NCBI RefSeq assembly: GCF_965638725.1
Contig: NC_134970.1
Location: 2,795,001 to 2,859,000 of the forward strand
Direction of reading: 5' to 3'
DNA length: 64,000 nucleotides
Origin: Aptenodytes patagonicus
Lineage: Eukaryota; Chordata; Aves; Sphenisciformes; Spheniscidae
In this document: positions 12,701 to 22,128 of the stretch, one piece after another
How positions within the stretch are numbered: position 1 is the first letter of the stretch
How the letters are laid out: each line of letters begins with the position of its first letter
Made by a program: the position numbers and the translations under genes
The notes under the pieces: generated by a model
The model's input: the letters and a program-made list of their open reading frames with translations, nothing else
Database searches by the model: none
Told to the model about the DNA's origin: nothing

Positions 12701-15700
12701 AATGAGAAAAGATCCTGCTAAAACTGCCTTCTGTTATCAAATATTGAGGCTTAAAATCATGTGCAACAACTGCAACCATAGGTGCATATTAATAGGTGTA
12801 TACATCACCCTTGGGTGCACACACTGCAACAGAGAGACCCTTCAGTGCTTTGTGTGAGTATTTCCTAATGAGCTTTCAGCACTGACCTCTTCAATCTTCC
12901 CTCTGCAGTGTTGGGGGTTTAATTTTGGACAGAACGGTCTCAGATCCAAACTTTGCTGGGATGGCTGTCTTCACACCGGTTATTAATGGTGAGTTCCTTT
13001 CCACTCTGGTATTGCAGCTCTTGGAGACTCCTGGCAGACAGTGGAATTGTCCCATGTGCCTTATTTCAGGCAGATTAACGAGACTAATTCCCTTTTGATT
13101 GCCAGTGAGACGTGGTGGTTAGACCCAAGCTTCACAACAGCGTGGCTCACTCTGGTTCCAGCCTTTCACCAGAGGGTGACTGGCCTGGGAGGCTGTTGCC
13201 TAAAAGACACATTTTCCAGGGGCCCAACAAAAGCTGTCTTTACTTCCTGATTCCTCCTGGCTGGTGGACCAGACCCCCATCTTCCGAGATACGTGCCTTG
13301 TGGCACCTGGTGACATAAAGATTTGGATTTGCAACTCGGAATCAGGAAATCTAATTGCTTCTGGTGTAAAGCTTTGACCTCCGTTCTGCCTAATGAACCA
13401 GGGAAACTCCTTTTTCTTATTACTTTTTGCAATAAACAGAGTTAATTCTGAGCCAGTGCATCTTGTGCTAGTGGGTTCCACAGTTTCGTTATGCCTCGTG
13501 CAAAAACTAATAGTGTTAAACTTCCTGTGTCTGTTTTGGTGGCTGACTTGTCATTTTTTGTTTCACGTATCTCTTCCAATCAAAGCTGCAGTAATAGAAT
13601 TGCATCTATTTTACTAAGGGGCCTAAGGGGAAACCGTAGAACAGTGTGCTTTGTCTCAGCTCTTTACATCCTGCAAAAATGGAATTTGGGTCAAAAATAG
13701 ACTGTCCTACGTTATTTCAGCACCTGGCAATTCCAGATCTGCTGGCTGTTGAAAATAGCTCTTTCTCTTTAAAGTGTTTGAGACGTCATCTTACTGCTCT
13801 CTCCTTATCCGCAGGTGTGGGTGGCAACCTGGTGGCAGTGCAGGCTAGTCGCATCTCCACTTACCTGCACATGAGTGGGATGCCTGGAGAGAGCTCCGAA
13901 ACAGCCCCTCGCAAGTGCCCCAGCCCTTGTAGCACTTTCTTCAGCTCAGGTATGCAAGTCGGGCGTCGAAGTATATTGACTTCTGCCAGCAGCGGGTGCT
14001 GCAGTTGGCTGGCTAAACTTGTCTGTGGCAGTCGCTGGAGCGCTGTCACGGGAAATGGTGACTGAAGTTGGCTCAGAGGCTGCTGTCAGCTCACGGATGT
14101 GGCTGGTCTTCTGGCCTGGCCTGCCCTCTAGAGACGGTCAGACCTTTAGCAAAGCCGCCGTGCGAGAGGACGTAGCCCTGCTGGATGAGGAAAGCACGGT
14201 GCAGAAGTCCCGTGCCCTGATGGTCTCATACTGTAAATCCTCCACCCTCTAAATCTTTTCCGGATGTGTCCAGGATACTGAAACCTGCCTTGAGGCTGCT
14301 CGAGTGTTGCAGCTCTGCTGGGCTTATAGAGCTGCAGTTACAGAAAGCTTCGCGCTTACGAAGGCTTCCTAACAGCTCTGTTATTTGTGGCAGTTGTGTG
14401 GCAGAGCACAGCCTAAACTTGCGTTCCAGCACAGAGCGCGGGCAGAGGTTATTGCTCTCCAAACTTCCTAGAGAGGCTTGATAGCCTGCAGCCTGGGTCC
14501 CGGCCTTCTGGGCCGCGGCTGTCCCTGAAGAGCAAGGAGGGGCGAGAGGTCTCCAATGTGGTGGTGATCTGTTAGGAAACTGATCGCCAGACGAGGTGCA
14601 GACAGAGCTCCAAGGAAATTCAATGTTTGTGGTAAACTCTTGACAGCTCCGTACTGAGCACGGTCAGAGGTGGGACCTGAGTGCTTTTGGCAGCTGAGGT
14701 CTGAGAATGGCTTTTGCTCTGGGGACAGAATTAAGCTCTCCTACCGAGCTTGGTGCAAAGAGTCCTTGGGCATCCTGACAGTGGGGTCACCATTCAGCGC
14801 GCTGCCTCTCAGCCTAAATCTGCAGTGTGGGGCTGAGGGTCCAGCGTGCTGGTCCCTGCTTCCGATTTGACCATAGTTGTGCTGCCTTGTCCCCTGGAGC
14901 CCAGGGAGGCTGCAGAGTTACTGTGTGTTCAAGCCTATCTTAAGCCTGAACTCCATCTTTGTTTCCTTGCAGATGTGAATTCTCGCTCTGCTCGCGTGCT
15001 CTTTCTTCTGGTGGTGCCTGGACACTTGGTTTTCCTTTACACCATCAGCTCCATGCAAGGTGGACACACTACGCTCACCCTGATTTTCATAGTCTTCTAC
15101 ATGACAGCTGCGCTTCTCCAGGTAAGCTGGAGCCCCTCCGGGGGCTGTAACCCCTCGGGCTGGAATAAGGGGACGCTGCCACGTCATCTGCAGTGGGGAC
15201 CTGTTCAGCCAGTTAAATCGTAGATACGCTGCTGAAAGCACTGCGATATACCCTGTCCCTAGGTAAGAGATTTATGTGCTGGAGAGAGGTGTGCCAAGTA
15301 GATTGTATTTGTCAAATGAGCTGGTATCGAACTGAATAAATCCTTCTTCGTTGATACCTGTACACACAATTTTTCCTTCCTACCATTCTTGGCAAGTTTT
15401 GAATCTGTCTTTTGTCTCTTTTAAGTCCTTCTGATAGCAGAAGTGTTTACCTCTTGTGTGTTAATCTGTCCTATAAGGTGCTTTGGCAATTTTAAAACTG
15501 CTGGTGAAGAAAACAGGATGTGGAATTTGCAGGGACCCCATGCCTTGTGTGACTTGTCCTGCCCCTTCCCTGCCTCCCCTGCAGGGTAGAGGCCTGCCAG
15601 ATCTGCGGCACGGGGCTCTTGGTCTCCTCGCAGGAGCTGTGTGAGCCCATAGCGACGGCTGTTCTGAGGGTCGTGCCCAGACCAGGGTATTCATGCTGCA

Positions 15701-17015
15701 GAAATCCAGCGGCCACTTGCAGGGGTCTGGCTGCCTGTGTTGGAGGGCAGGGAGAGAACTCCGGTTAGGGAGTTTCCTGCTAAGCCCAGCTACGCTCCCC
15801 CCTGCTCACCCCCTCCGCTTGTGGAAGCTGTGCCTGGTTTCAGTGTCCCCTAAAATCAACAACCGAGGCCAGCGTGAGGAAATGAGTCAGAGCATCCATC
15901 AGAGGCGAGAGCAGAGTGCTGTCATCCAGGAAGCTAAATTTAGGTTGTGAACTCCTGCTGGGTGCTTGGGCACTTGGAGGGGGCTTCCGCTCGCAGCTGC
16001 TCTGCAGAGCCACTGCTGTGAGCAGCCTGCAGGCTTGGGAGCACCGGAGCGGGAGCTGGCAGCAGAGGGACCGCCGTGCGCTGGCTGCTGTGGTCCTGAG
16101 CTCCACTGTGTCCTGAGCGAGACCCTCCCAGCCCCGGAGATACCAGAGGCATTAGCAACAGGCCTGCGGCCGGTTCAAATCCCTGTCCCAGACGTAGGGC
16201 TTGAGAGGATCCAGTGCGGATTTCTTCTGTCTTTAGATATTGATACGAGCCTCTCGCTGCATTGAAGCAGGTGGGGGAGAACATCACACTCTGGTAGTTT
16301 CAGCTGCCGGGCAGTTGCTTTTTTTATTTCTGGAGGCCAGGCGTTGCTGTCCCTTCCTGAGCATCCTGCGTGCTTCCAAGTCCCTCTTTGTCCCATATCT
16401 CTTCAAGCTTGTTCTGGTTAGATCTGAAAACTGAGATGCAAAATTTAGACTTTTTGGTGTTTGTTTCAGAAAGCGTTCTCCTTTCTAAGCCTAAATTTGA
16501 TGGTGACATGTGAGGCTAAAGAAGAATAGGGCAGAGGCTGTTAAGGACACAGGGGATTTGGATTCTCGGGGGCCCATTGAAACTCGCCAAGTTCCTCTTT
16601 GTGCTGTACTTGTTGCTTTGGGGGTGCAGCCCGCATTAAATGCCTGGAGTGCAGCGCTCAGCAAGGTGGTTCTGACCTGCCACCAGCTCTGTTCCTTGGG
16701 TTGAAGTTGTGCCCTCGGGCTGAGCCCGGCCTGCCCAGCTGGAGTTGCCCCAGCTGATGCTCCCCGAAGGCTGGGATTGCAGAGGTCAGGATGTGTGGCT
16801 GATGTGGCTCTTTTCTTCCTGCCTCCCAGGTTCTCATTCTTCTGTACATTGCTGACTGGATGGTGCACTGGATGTGGGGCAGGGACCTCGATCCCGACAA
16901 CTTCTCCATCCCATACTTGACAGCGCTGGGGGACCTGATTGGAACAGGTCTCCTCGCTCTCAGCTTTCACGTCCTCTGGCTCATCGGTGACCGGGACTCC
17001 GATGTGGGAGACTAG
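388..17015 (+). CDS. SLC41A1: SLC41A1, Na+/Mg2+ exchanger (10 coding exons)
   Basis: Plasma-membrane magnesium transporter of the SLC41/MgtE family; the human protein is reported to extrude Mg2+ in exchange for Na+. Coding exons are 388-765, 6547-6654, 10803-10874, 11149-11293, 11390-11536, 12126-12273, 12909-12988, 13815-13949, 14973-15121 and 16830-17015. They total 1548 nt, giving 515 residues (human 513). All introns are GT-AG and frame is kept at every junction. The ATG at 388 has A at -3, and an in-frame TAG at 262-264 with no intervening ATG fixes it as the first start. An acidic N-terminal cytosolic region is followed by two MgtE-type half-repeats. [11 protein letters not shown] (about 142-152) is mirrored by PVINGVGGNLV (356-366), and NPDN...LGDL (251-266) by DPDN...LGDL (475-490). 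Many hydrophobic segments fit the family's roughly ten helices. Identity to human is very high except in residues 7-45. RAB29 follows in the same orientation. Confidence 0.97.
766..6546 (+). other. SLC41A1: SLC41A1 intron 1
   Basis: 5.8-kb GT-AG intron (GTAGGA...TTGCAG). Apart from the solo LTR at 4281-4399 I see no further gene. The open frames are short and lack family resemblance. Confidence 0.85.
4281..4399 (+). mobile_element. Internally deleted avian solo LTR with 5-bp target duplication
   Basis: The element begins TGTCCTGG and ends ACCACGACA (TG...CA) and is flanked by AAAGG on both sides (4276-4280 and 4400-4404). The two ends resemble an endogenous-retrovirus LTR family I recognise as frequent in bird genomes. 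A 5-bp duplication fits an ERVL-type integrase. At 119 bp it is far shorter than a complete LTR, so the centre appears deleted. No internal viral genes remain. It sits in intron 1 of SLC41A1 in sense orientation. The family name is not certain. Confidence 0.75.
6547..6654 (+). CDS. SLC41A1: SLC41A1 coding exon 2
   Basis: Acceptor TTGCAG and donor GCT|GTGAGT, phase 0-0, residues 127-162. It carries the first MgtE signature [20 protein letters not shown]. Confidence 0.96.
6655..10802 (+). other. SLC41A1: SLC41A1 intron 2
   Basis: 4.1-kb intron (GTGAGT...TTGCAG). I see no coding exon, RNA gene or recognisable mobile element. Open frames here (for example 7476-7922 on the minus strand and 8249-8911 on the plus strand) look like chance frames in GC-rich sequence. 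Confidence 0.8.
10803..10874 (+). CDS. SLC41A1: SLC41A1 coding exon 3
   Basis: A 72-bp phase 0-0 exon (residues 163-186, ending in ITGNMALIQ) between acceptor CTTGCAG and donor CAG|GTAAGG. It matches the human segment [17 protein letters not shown] exactly. Confidence 0.95.
11149..11293 (+). CDS. SLC41A1: SLC41A1 coding exon 4
   Basis: Acceptor TTTTCAG, donor CTGG|GTGAGA. It begins [15 protein letters not shown] and ends SLVLG with one base of the split glycine codon (phase 1). It is followed by a 96-bp intron with no in-frame stop. Confidence 0.95.
11390..11536 (+). CDS. SLC41A1: SLC41A1 coding exon 5
   Basis: Acceptor GCTGTAG, phase 1 to phase 1, residues 235-283 plus one base. It contains [19 protein letters not shown], the conserved Mg2+-transporter motif of the first half-repeat. 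The donor is CTGG|GTGAGG. Confidence 0.95.
12126..12273 (+). CDS. SLC41A1: SLC41A1 coding exon 6
   Basis: Acceptor CCCTCAG, donor CAG|GTAGGA. It codes the loop (ESKAYVNPL, human NHWRYIYPL) and the next helices, through [17 protein letters not shown], and ends in phase 2. Confidence 0.95.
12909..12988 (+). CDS. SLC41A1: SLC41A1 coding exon 7
   Basis: Acceptor CTCTGCAG, donor AATG|GTGAGT, 80 bp. It codes [20 protein letters not shown] and the start of the second MgtE signature. Confidence 0.95.
13815..13949 (+). CDS. SLC41A1: SLC41A1 coding exon 8
   Basis: Acceptor CCGCAG, donor TCAG|GTATGC. It codes [19 protein letters not shown], then the short cytosolic segment with [11 protein letters not shown]. 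Phase runs from 1 to 1. Confidence 0.95.
14973..15121 (+). CDS. SLC41A1: SLC41A1 coding exon 9
   Basis: Acceptor CTTGCAG, donor CAG|GTAAGC, ending in phase 0. It codes [20 protein letters not shown] and the following helix up to MTAALLQ. Confidence 0.95.
15122..16829 (+). other. SLC41A1: SLC41A1 intron 9
   Basis: 1.7-kb intron (GTAAGC...CCCAG) with no additional gene or recognisable repeat. Confidence 0.85.
16830..17015 (+). CDS. SLC41A1: SLC41A1 coding exon 10 (stop codon exon)
   Basis: Acceptor CTCCCAG. It codes the last 61 residues, starting [17 protein letters not shown] and ending [10 protein letters not shown], then TAG at 17013-17015. It holds the second DPDN...LGDL motif (residues 475-490). 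Confidence 0.96.
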   Translation, partial: VLILLYIADWMVHWMWGRDLDPDNFSIPYLTALGDLIGTGLLALSFHVLWLIGDRDSDVGD

Positions 17016-17217
17016 CTCTCCCTGCTGCCCCCCCCCCTTGTCACAGCTCTCCTCCTCCTTTCGTTTTGTTGTTGTTGTTTCTTTTCCTCCACCCTTACTC
17101 TCCTTTGCTTCCTCTCCCCACCCTGTCTCTCTTGAGACTTCATCTTTGATACTGGATTCTCATTATTTTCAATGGGAATTTTATGTGGTTTATATTTCAA
17201 GCCAAGTTTGTACAGAA

Positions 17218-17223
17218 AATAAA
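17218..17223 (+). terminator. SLC41A1: SLC41A1 proximal poly(A) signal
   Basis: AATAAA 203 bp downstream of the stop codon. The downstream GT-rich element is weak, so use may be minor. Confidence 0.45.
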
Positions 17224-20180
17224 TCTAGTTTTAGGAAGGACAAAAAAAGTGTAACGAGACAATCACCAAGTGCAATTTCATAGTAGTTATGTCTGAACCA
17301 AGGTTACAGTGAAGATACCGATCAGTCAGATCACGCAGGGAGCCCACCCTGTCCCAGTCACTAGAGGTGAAGGGCTGCTTTTTTCGCTTCATAAGCGTTT
17401 TAAATGCTGGAGGTAAGGTTCAGATTTATTTTACTGAACAGGCACCTTCTAGCAAAGTACAACCTCACGGATGAGGGCGTGGGGTACCTCCCGTCTTCTC
17501 TGCCCTGTCGCCCTGCTCCCTTGTGTTCGCTCTCTGAATCCCCCTCCTGTGCCTAGCGTCCAAAGCACGCGAGTCTCTGGTAGAGGGATTAGCGAAGATG
17601 GCGAGGAGGGGTCGTCTGTGCTAAAACACCCATTCCTGCGTGCCCACGAGGAAAGTGAGTGATGGCGGGTTTGAGGACTGCAGAGCCCTGAAATCTGGCT
17701 GTGAGCACGCTGGTCTCTGCTGACAGATTTAGGCTCCCTTTTGCCAACCATCCGGCAGCATCTCAAACTGCAGACTACTTGTTCCGCCTCTCATCGTGAA
17801 CTGAGTTCAGCTGCCGCCGCGTGCAAAGGGATACGCTCTGCGCTTTGTCTGAAGAGGCCGTGAGCTCTCCCCATCTGTCCTTCTCCCCTTCCGCCTGCCA
17901 GTGCTCTGCTGGAGGATCTGCCGGAGCCGTCATGGATGCTGTGTGCAAGCCTCTCCTTTGTGCTGGTATGGGCACAGCACTATTTTCACGGCAGCCCGCT
18001 CAGTTCAGTTGACTTTTCTTTCCCGGGGAGGTGGATGGAAAAATAGATCCTATTTTGTGTGTTGAGATTTTCTTCCAGCTGCTGAGTGCTGCTGATGGGC
18101 CCATTGCAGCTGGGAGGAAGCCACCCAATATCTCTCCCAGTTGAGCCTGAGGCATTTCAAACTTGGGAGCATCAGGCTCCTGGTGTCTCTTAGAAAAGGA
18201 CATCCACGTTCAGCCGCTGGATTTCTCTGTATGTGTAGGCGCCAGCCGGAAAACAGGTCAGCGGACGCAGTCAGGTTTCTGAAGCCCGGGTTCTTGGCGC
18301 AGCTCTCTGTACGGGACTGTAGCAAAGGAACCCCCTTGCCCTTGAGCAGGCGTGTAAAATCTGGCATCAGGGTTACAGCCCAGCTTGCAGGCGCTGGCCG
18401 AGCACTGCGAGTGCAGGGTTCCCTGCTCTGTTTCTTTCCCCTCTGCTTTTTGTGCTGTTCAGCTCGGTGATGGCCGAGATGCCTTCTCTTCCGCTGCTAG
18501 CGCGTGCTGGAAGGACTCTCCTGCAGTCTGCAGCGGCATAAGGAGAGAAAACCTGTTCTGGCTGTGTGACTAAGGCGGTTGTAAATGATCTTCCTGAACG
18601 CTGTCGGCACTCGATGCTTTTTAGTTTTCCCATTTGGATATAAATCAATTCAGTAAACTGAGTGCAGTTTGATGTAAGCAGGTCTTATCGAGTTGGAACC
18701 TTCACCCAGTTACGCTGAGTTTAAATGATGTGCTCAAGCAGACAGCGCTATTAAACAGGCTCTAATGCACGAATATAAATTGAATGCATAAGCGTGCGTG
18801 AGGGGAAAGCTCTTAACATCTGTCAAGGGTGGGGAAAATACAGTACATCCCATGGAGCCTAATTTCAGTCCTGCACTGCCCAAAGCTTGGGGAGCTGCCA
18901 GTACCTTCCCAAACGCTGGGGGAATGCCTGCAGTATTCGGCGTAGTGGCACCTTGCATCCTGACCCTGAAATGACAGCAAAGCTCTCGTTTTAGTTAGCT
19001 GTGCAGGCCCAGAGTGCTGCAGTTCTGCCCCTGGTCTGGACACTGCCTGTCCTATTTATTTGCAGCTCCAGAACATAACCTGAAAGCTGCCGGATTTCTG
19101 GTTGTCTGCTTTTCCTCTTGCTTTAAGTGTGTTCCTCACAGCAGAACACAAGTATCCTTGATTGGCCTAATTTCCTCTTTTAGGTTAACTTCTGTATTTC
19201 TCATACAAACCGATGCTTGTCTCCTCCTTTTGGCTTTCTGTCCCAGCAGGGCTGGGCATCTCTGCTCAGCTGGAAGATGGTGCGATGTGGTGCTGGGAAT
19301 GCTGATCGTCATCTGAAATAAGGCCGGGTGGGAAGGTCTGTTTGTTACTCTGGACAATGCCAGAACTAGCTGAGCTCTACAAAGCCCTGCCTAAGTGCAG
19401 ACAGTGTTGCTTTTTAGGTAAGGAGTGATTTGTTAGGAATGGTTCCTGCCTCCCCCCAGAAAAGGGCTGAATGCACCTCTTACGGTCCAGGTCAAGACCA
19501 AAGTTAGTCTGGGATCAGGCGTTGTCCCAACCCAGAGATCTGGTTGCAGAGCTGGTCCTTACTCTGGAAACGAGCGTGTTGGAAAGGAAGGTCAGGATCA
19601 GTGAGTGGGAAACCAGTTCTGGAAGGCCACGGGAGCAGGTGTATCCAAACCAAACGGCAGTCAGGCTCTTGCCTGCTCAGGACCTCTCTGAAGCTGTAGA
19701 AGAATCCTTTCCCGCTTCAGCGGGTGTACGCTGAGCTCTCCTTCTTCTACTGCCGAAGCTGTTCGCAGTGTTCAGGAGGCAGCGATGGGGTCCTCGCCCT
19801 GTCAGGCTGCTCGCGATCAGACCCTCAGAAGAGCAGGTGATACGTTTTTGAGATGGCTGTCCCCTTTCTGCCTTGCTAATGTAACGTCAGGCTTGCTTTC
19901 CCCTTCCCCATCTTTGCAACGTGTCCTTTGTGGCAGTAGCTCTGACCCTCGTGCTCTCCACCCTAGTGATGTGACTTCTCACAGATCTCGTTTGGCCAAA
20001 GCTCTGTTCAGAAAAAAAAACCCCACCAAATAAAAAAAAACCCCAACAAACCAACCCTCGCACCCTACTGTACCGAAGTCTCAGCCCAGGGACTTCTGGA
20101 GTATTCTCTGCTGCTCACCTGATTTCTCTGCCTAATGTTGAGGAATAGATATGAGACTTCCTTCCATTAACACTTAAGCT

Positions 20181-20229
20181 TTTATATATATATATTTTTT
20201 TTTTTTAATTAAAAAAATATATATATATG
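20181..20229. repeat. AT-only block with self-complementary arms
   Basis: A (TA)n tract and a T run are followed by TTAATTAA, an A run and another (TA)n tract. The halves are largely complementary and could fold in RNA or extrude in DNA. It lies in the presumed SLC41A1 3' UTR. Confidence 0.8.
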
Positions 20230-20636
20230 AGAGAAACTTTCCTGGTCTTTTAGGTGTCATATCACTATTTAGTTCCCCGAGAAAAGATTCCCCAGAGGAA
20301 GAATCTACCATTCGTGGTCTCCTGTAAAATGAAGAGCCCCAGAGGTGATTGAGAGCTGTCACGCTGCGGGGATGGTGGTGTCCGTACACTTAGATAAGGT
20401 CTAAGGTGTGTGCGGGGAATAGGTCAGGGAAGAATCTAATGTAAAATTGAAGAATATTGATGGTCAAAAACTTTTCCCACCAGTTGCACTCAAATGCATG
20501 CCTACTATACAGCTGACTGCAAATGAAAAATACTGGTTTACTCTTTTTATTAAAGGAAAAAGACTGTCTTCATTATTTATAGTTCCTATAACTGAATTGA
20601 CAGATGTCAACTTAACTGATAAATTATATTTGGTTA

Positions 20637-20642
20637 AATAAA
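20637..20642 (+). terminator. SLC41A1: SLC41A1 distal poly(A) signal
   Basis: AATAAA followed within about 20 bp by a GT/T-rich stretch. It is the strongest termination signal before RAB29. Confidence 0.65.
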
Positions 20643-20660
20643 GATGACATTTATTTATGT

Positions 20661-21535
20661 GGACTGTGGTGTCTTTCCTTCATACACCTCTCTACTTGGT
20701 TAAAGGTCTTTCACATTTTGCAGCTTATTTTAGCTGATGCTGAAACTCTTGATACGCAGTGGAATGAGAGTTAAGAAAATCAAATAAATTGCTGTGCACG
20801 AAGCAAACTGTGAGATTAGCATAAATGACCGGTTACCAGGCTGGCTGCGGCCGTGCCCTTGGTTGGATCCAGGTAGCTGCACGGGGGCTCCCAGCAGGAC
20901 CCGCGGGGGTTTGTCGTCGGCCGCTGGCCGTGTACAGAGAAGCCCTGCCCTGGCTTGCGTGCGGCCTCTCTGCCCGTGACTGTTGATTAAGGTACGTGGG
21001 ACAAAAGGGTTCTGCACACTAAGCCCCTGAATTTGCAGGAATTAGTGGCCCTCGGAGGACTCCCGTCCTCCCCAGCTGCGGGATTTGCTATTGTGGACTG
21101 TTTTCCTGTAGGGCTGTGCCTCCTGGCTGCTCGCCCAAACAAGGATCTTGTTGGAGAGTCCTAAAACAAAGCCCCGGCAGCGCCAGGGACTGGGGAGCAG
21201 CCACCAAGACCTTGCTGGCTCCAGCTTCTCCTCTGGCCCTGGGCCACGCTACCCCAAGTTGCAGGTCATTTCCCGCACCCCCTGAATCTCAGGGTGCTTG
21301 GGCACAGGGTGGGTCATTTGATACCTTGGTCCCTGGGGGACAGGGTTGTGTTTTCCTTTTCTGGCTGGGGGAAAGAGGGATGGGGGAAGCTACTGAACGC
21401 TTCCGACAGAGAGAAACATTTTGGCATTAACTTAAGACCTTGAAGGAATCCCAAGAACGGTGTAGCGTTGCTTTGAAAAATATATATACGTGTGTGCATG
21501 GTGTGGATTATTTTCATTTGTTTTCTGGTTGCAAA
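20661..21535. other. SLC41A1-RAB29 intergenic gap
   Basis: Under 1 kb separates the distal SLC41A1 poly(A) signal from the RAB29 minisatellite. No gene or named repeat is recognised. A TATATATA stretch near 21480 is not obviously a promoter. Confidence 0.7.
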
Positions 21536-21853
21536 GGGGCAGGGGGCAGGGCCTGGGGGTGCAGGGGTGCATGGGGCCGGGGCCGGGGGTGCATGGGGCT
21601 GGGGCCGGGGTGCAGGGGAGCATGGGGCTGGGTGCAGGGGAGCATGGGGCTGGGCCCGGGGGTGCATGGGGCTGGGTGCAGGGGAGCATGGGGCTGGGCC
21701 CGGGGGTGCAGAGGGCAGGGCCCGGGGGTGCATGGGGCTGGGTGCAGGGGAGCGTGGGGCTGGGCCCGGGGGTGCAGGGGGCTGGGTGCAGGGGAGCATG
21801 GGGCTGGGCCCGGGGGTGCAGGGGGCAGGGCCCGGGGGTGCAGGGGGCAGGGC
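21536..21853 (+). repeat. G-rich minisatellite with 22/44-bp register
   Basis: GGGCCC starts at 21652, 21696, 21718, 21762, 21806 and 21828 (spacings 44, 22, 44, 44, 22). TGCAGGGGAGC starts at 21611, 21633, 21677, 21743 and 21787 (22, 44, 66, 44). The array is thus built from about 22-bp units in a fixed register. Many G-runs of three to five make G-quadruplexes likely. It ends about 100 bp upstream of the RAB29 leader. Confidence 0.92.
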
Positions 21854-21886
21854 GCCGGCAGGCAGGGGCAGGTCCCGGCGGTGCGG

Positions 21887-21903
21887 ACTACAGGTCCCGG
21901 CAG
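21887..21903 (+). promoter_or_regulatory. RAB29: ZNF143/THAP11-type promoter motif
   Basis: ACTACAGGTCCCGGCAG closely follows the ACTACAnnTCCCnGCA pattern of ZNF143 sites. These usually sit just upstream of start sites in CpG-island promoters. It is 118 bp upstream of the RAB29 ATG. Confidence 0.6.
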
Positions 21904-21946
21904 CCCCGCTGCAGGCAGCGGTTCCGCCGCTGGCTCCACCTGACCC

Positions 21947-21954
21947 TCACATGA
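21947..21954 (+). promoter_or_regulatory. RAB29: M-box/E-box-like element TCACATGA
   Basis: TCACATGA is the palindrome-like site preferred by MiT-family factors (MITF/TFEB). RAB29 acts on lysosomes and Golgi, which makes such control plausible. An 8-bp match alone is weak evidence. It overlaps the upstream in-frame ATG at 21951. Confidence 0.35.
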
Positions 21955-21963
21955 CCGCGCCGG

Positions 21964-22001
21964 GCGGCGGCGGCGGCGGGGCCGGGGCCGGGGCCGGGGC
22001 C
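21964..22001 (+). repeat. RAB29: (CGG)n then (GGGGCC)4 abutting the RAB29 start codon
   Basis: CGG/GGC trinucleotides run to 21977. Four perfect GGGGCC units follow at 21978-22001, then GGG and the ATG at 22005. If transcribed, this lies in the leader immediately 5' of the start codon. If the ATG at 21951 is used, it codes a Gly/Ala-rich tract. Confidence 0.9.
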
Positions 22002-22004
22002 GGG

Positions 22005-22128
22005 ATGGGGCAGCGCGATCGCATGTTCAAGGTGCTGGTGGTGGGGGACGCCACGGTGGGGAAGACGTCGCTGGTGCAGCGCTACGCCAACGACAGCTTC
22101 AACCGGCACTACAAGTCCACGGTGGGAG
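22005..22128 (+). CDS. RAB29: RAB29 coding exon 1
   Basis: Residues 1-41 plus one base. It contains the P-loop and most of switch I and ends GGAG|GTGAGC in phase 1. Confidence 0.95.

Larger units (their letters stand above)
12274..14972 (+). other. SLC41A1: SLC41A1 introns 6-8
   Basis: Introns 12274-12908, 12989-13814 and 13950-14972 surround exons 7 and 8. They contain only short chance open frames and no repeat I can name. Confidence 0.85.
17016..20660 (+). other. SLC41A1: SLC41A1 probable long 3' UTR
   Basis: Canonical AATAAA hexamers occur at 17218-17223 (203 bp after the stop), 20029-20034 and 20637-20642. The last is followed by a GT-rich stretch (GTGGACTGTGGTGTC), the best combination of hexamer and downstream element, so the long transcript probably ends near 20660. 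The human gene also has a 3' UTR of several kilobases. Isoforms using the proximal signal are possible. Confidence 0.65.

Noticed and set aside
21440-21954. Gly/Ala-rich open frames on both strands through the minisatellite
   Set aside because: All frames are open because 22-bp G-rich units contain no stop codons; not evidence of a gene.
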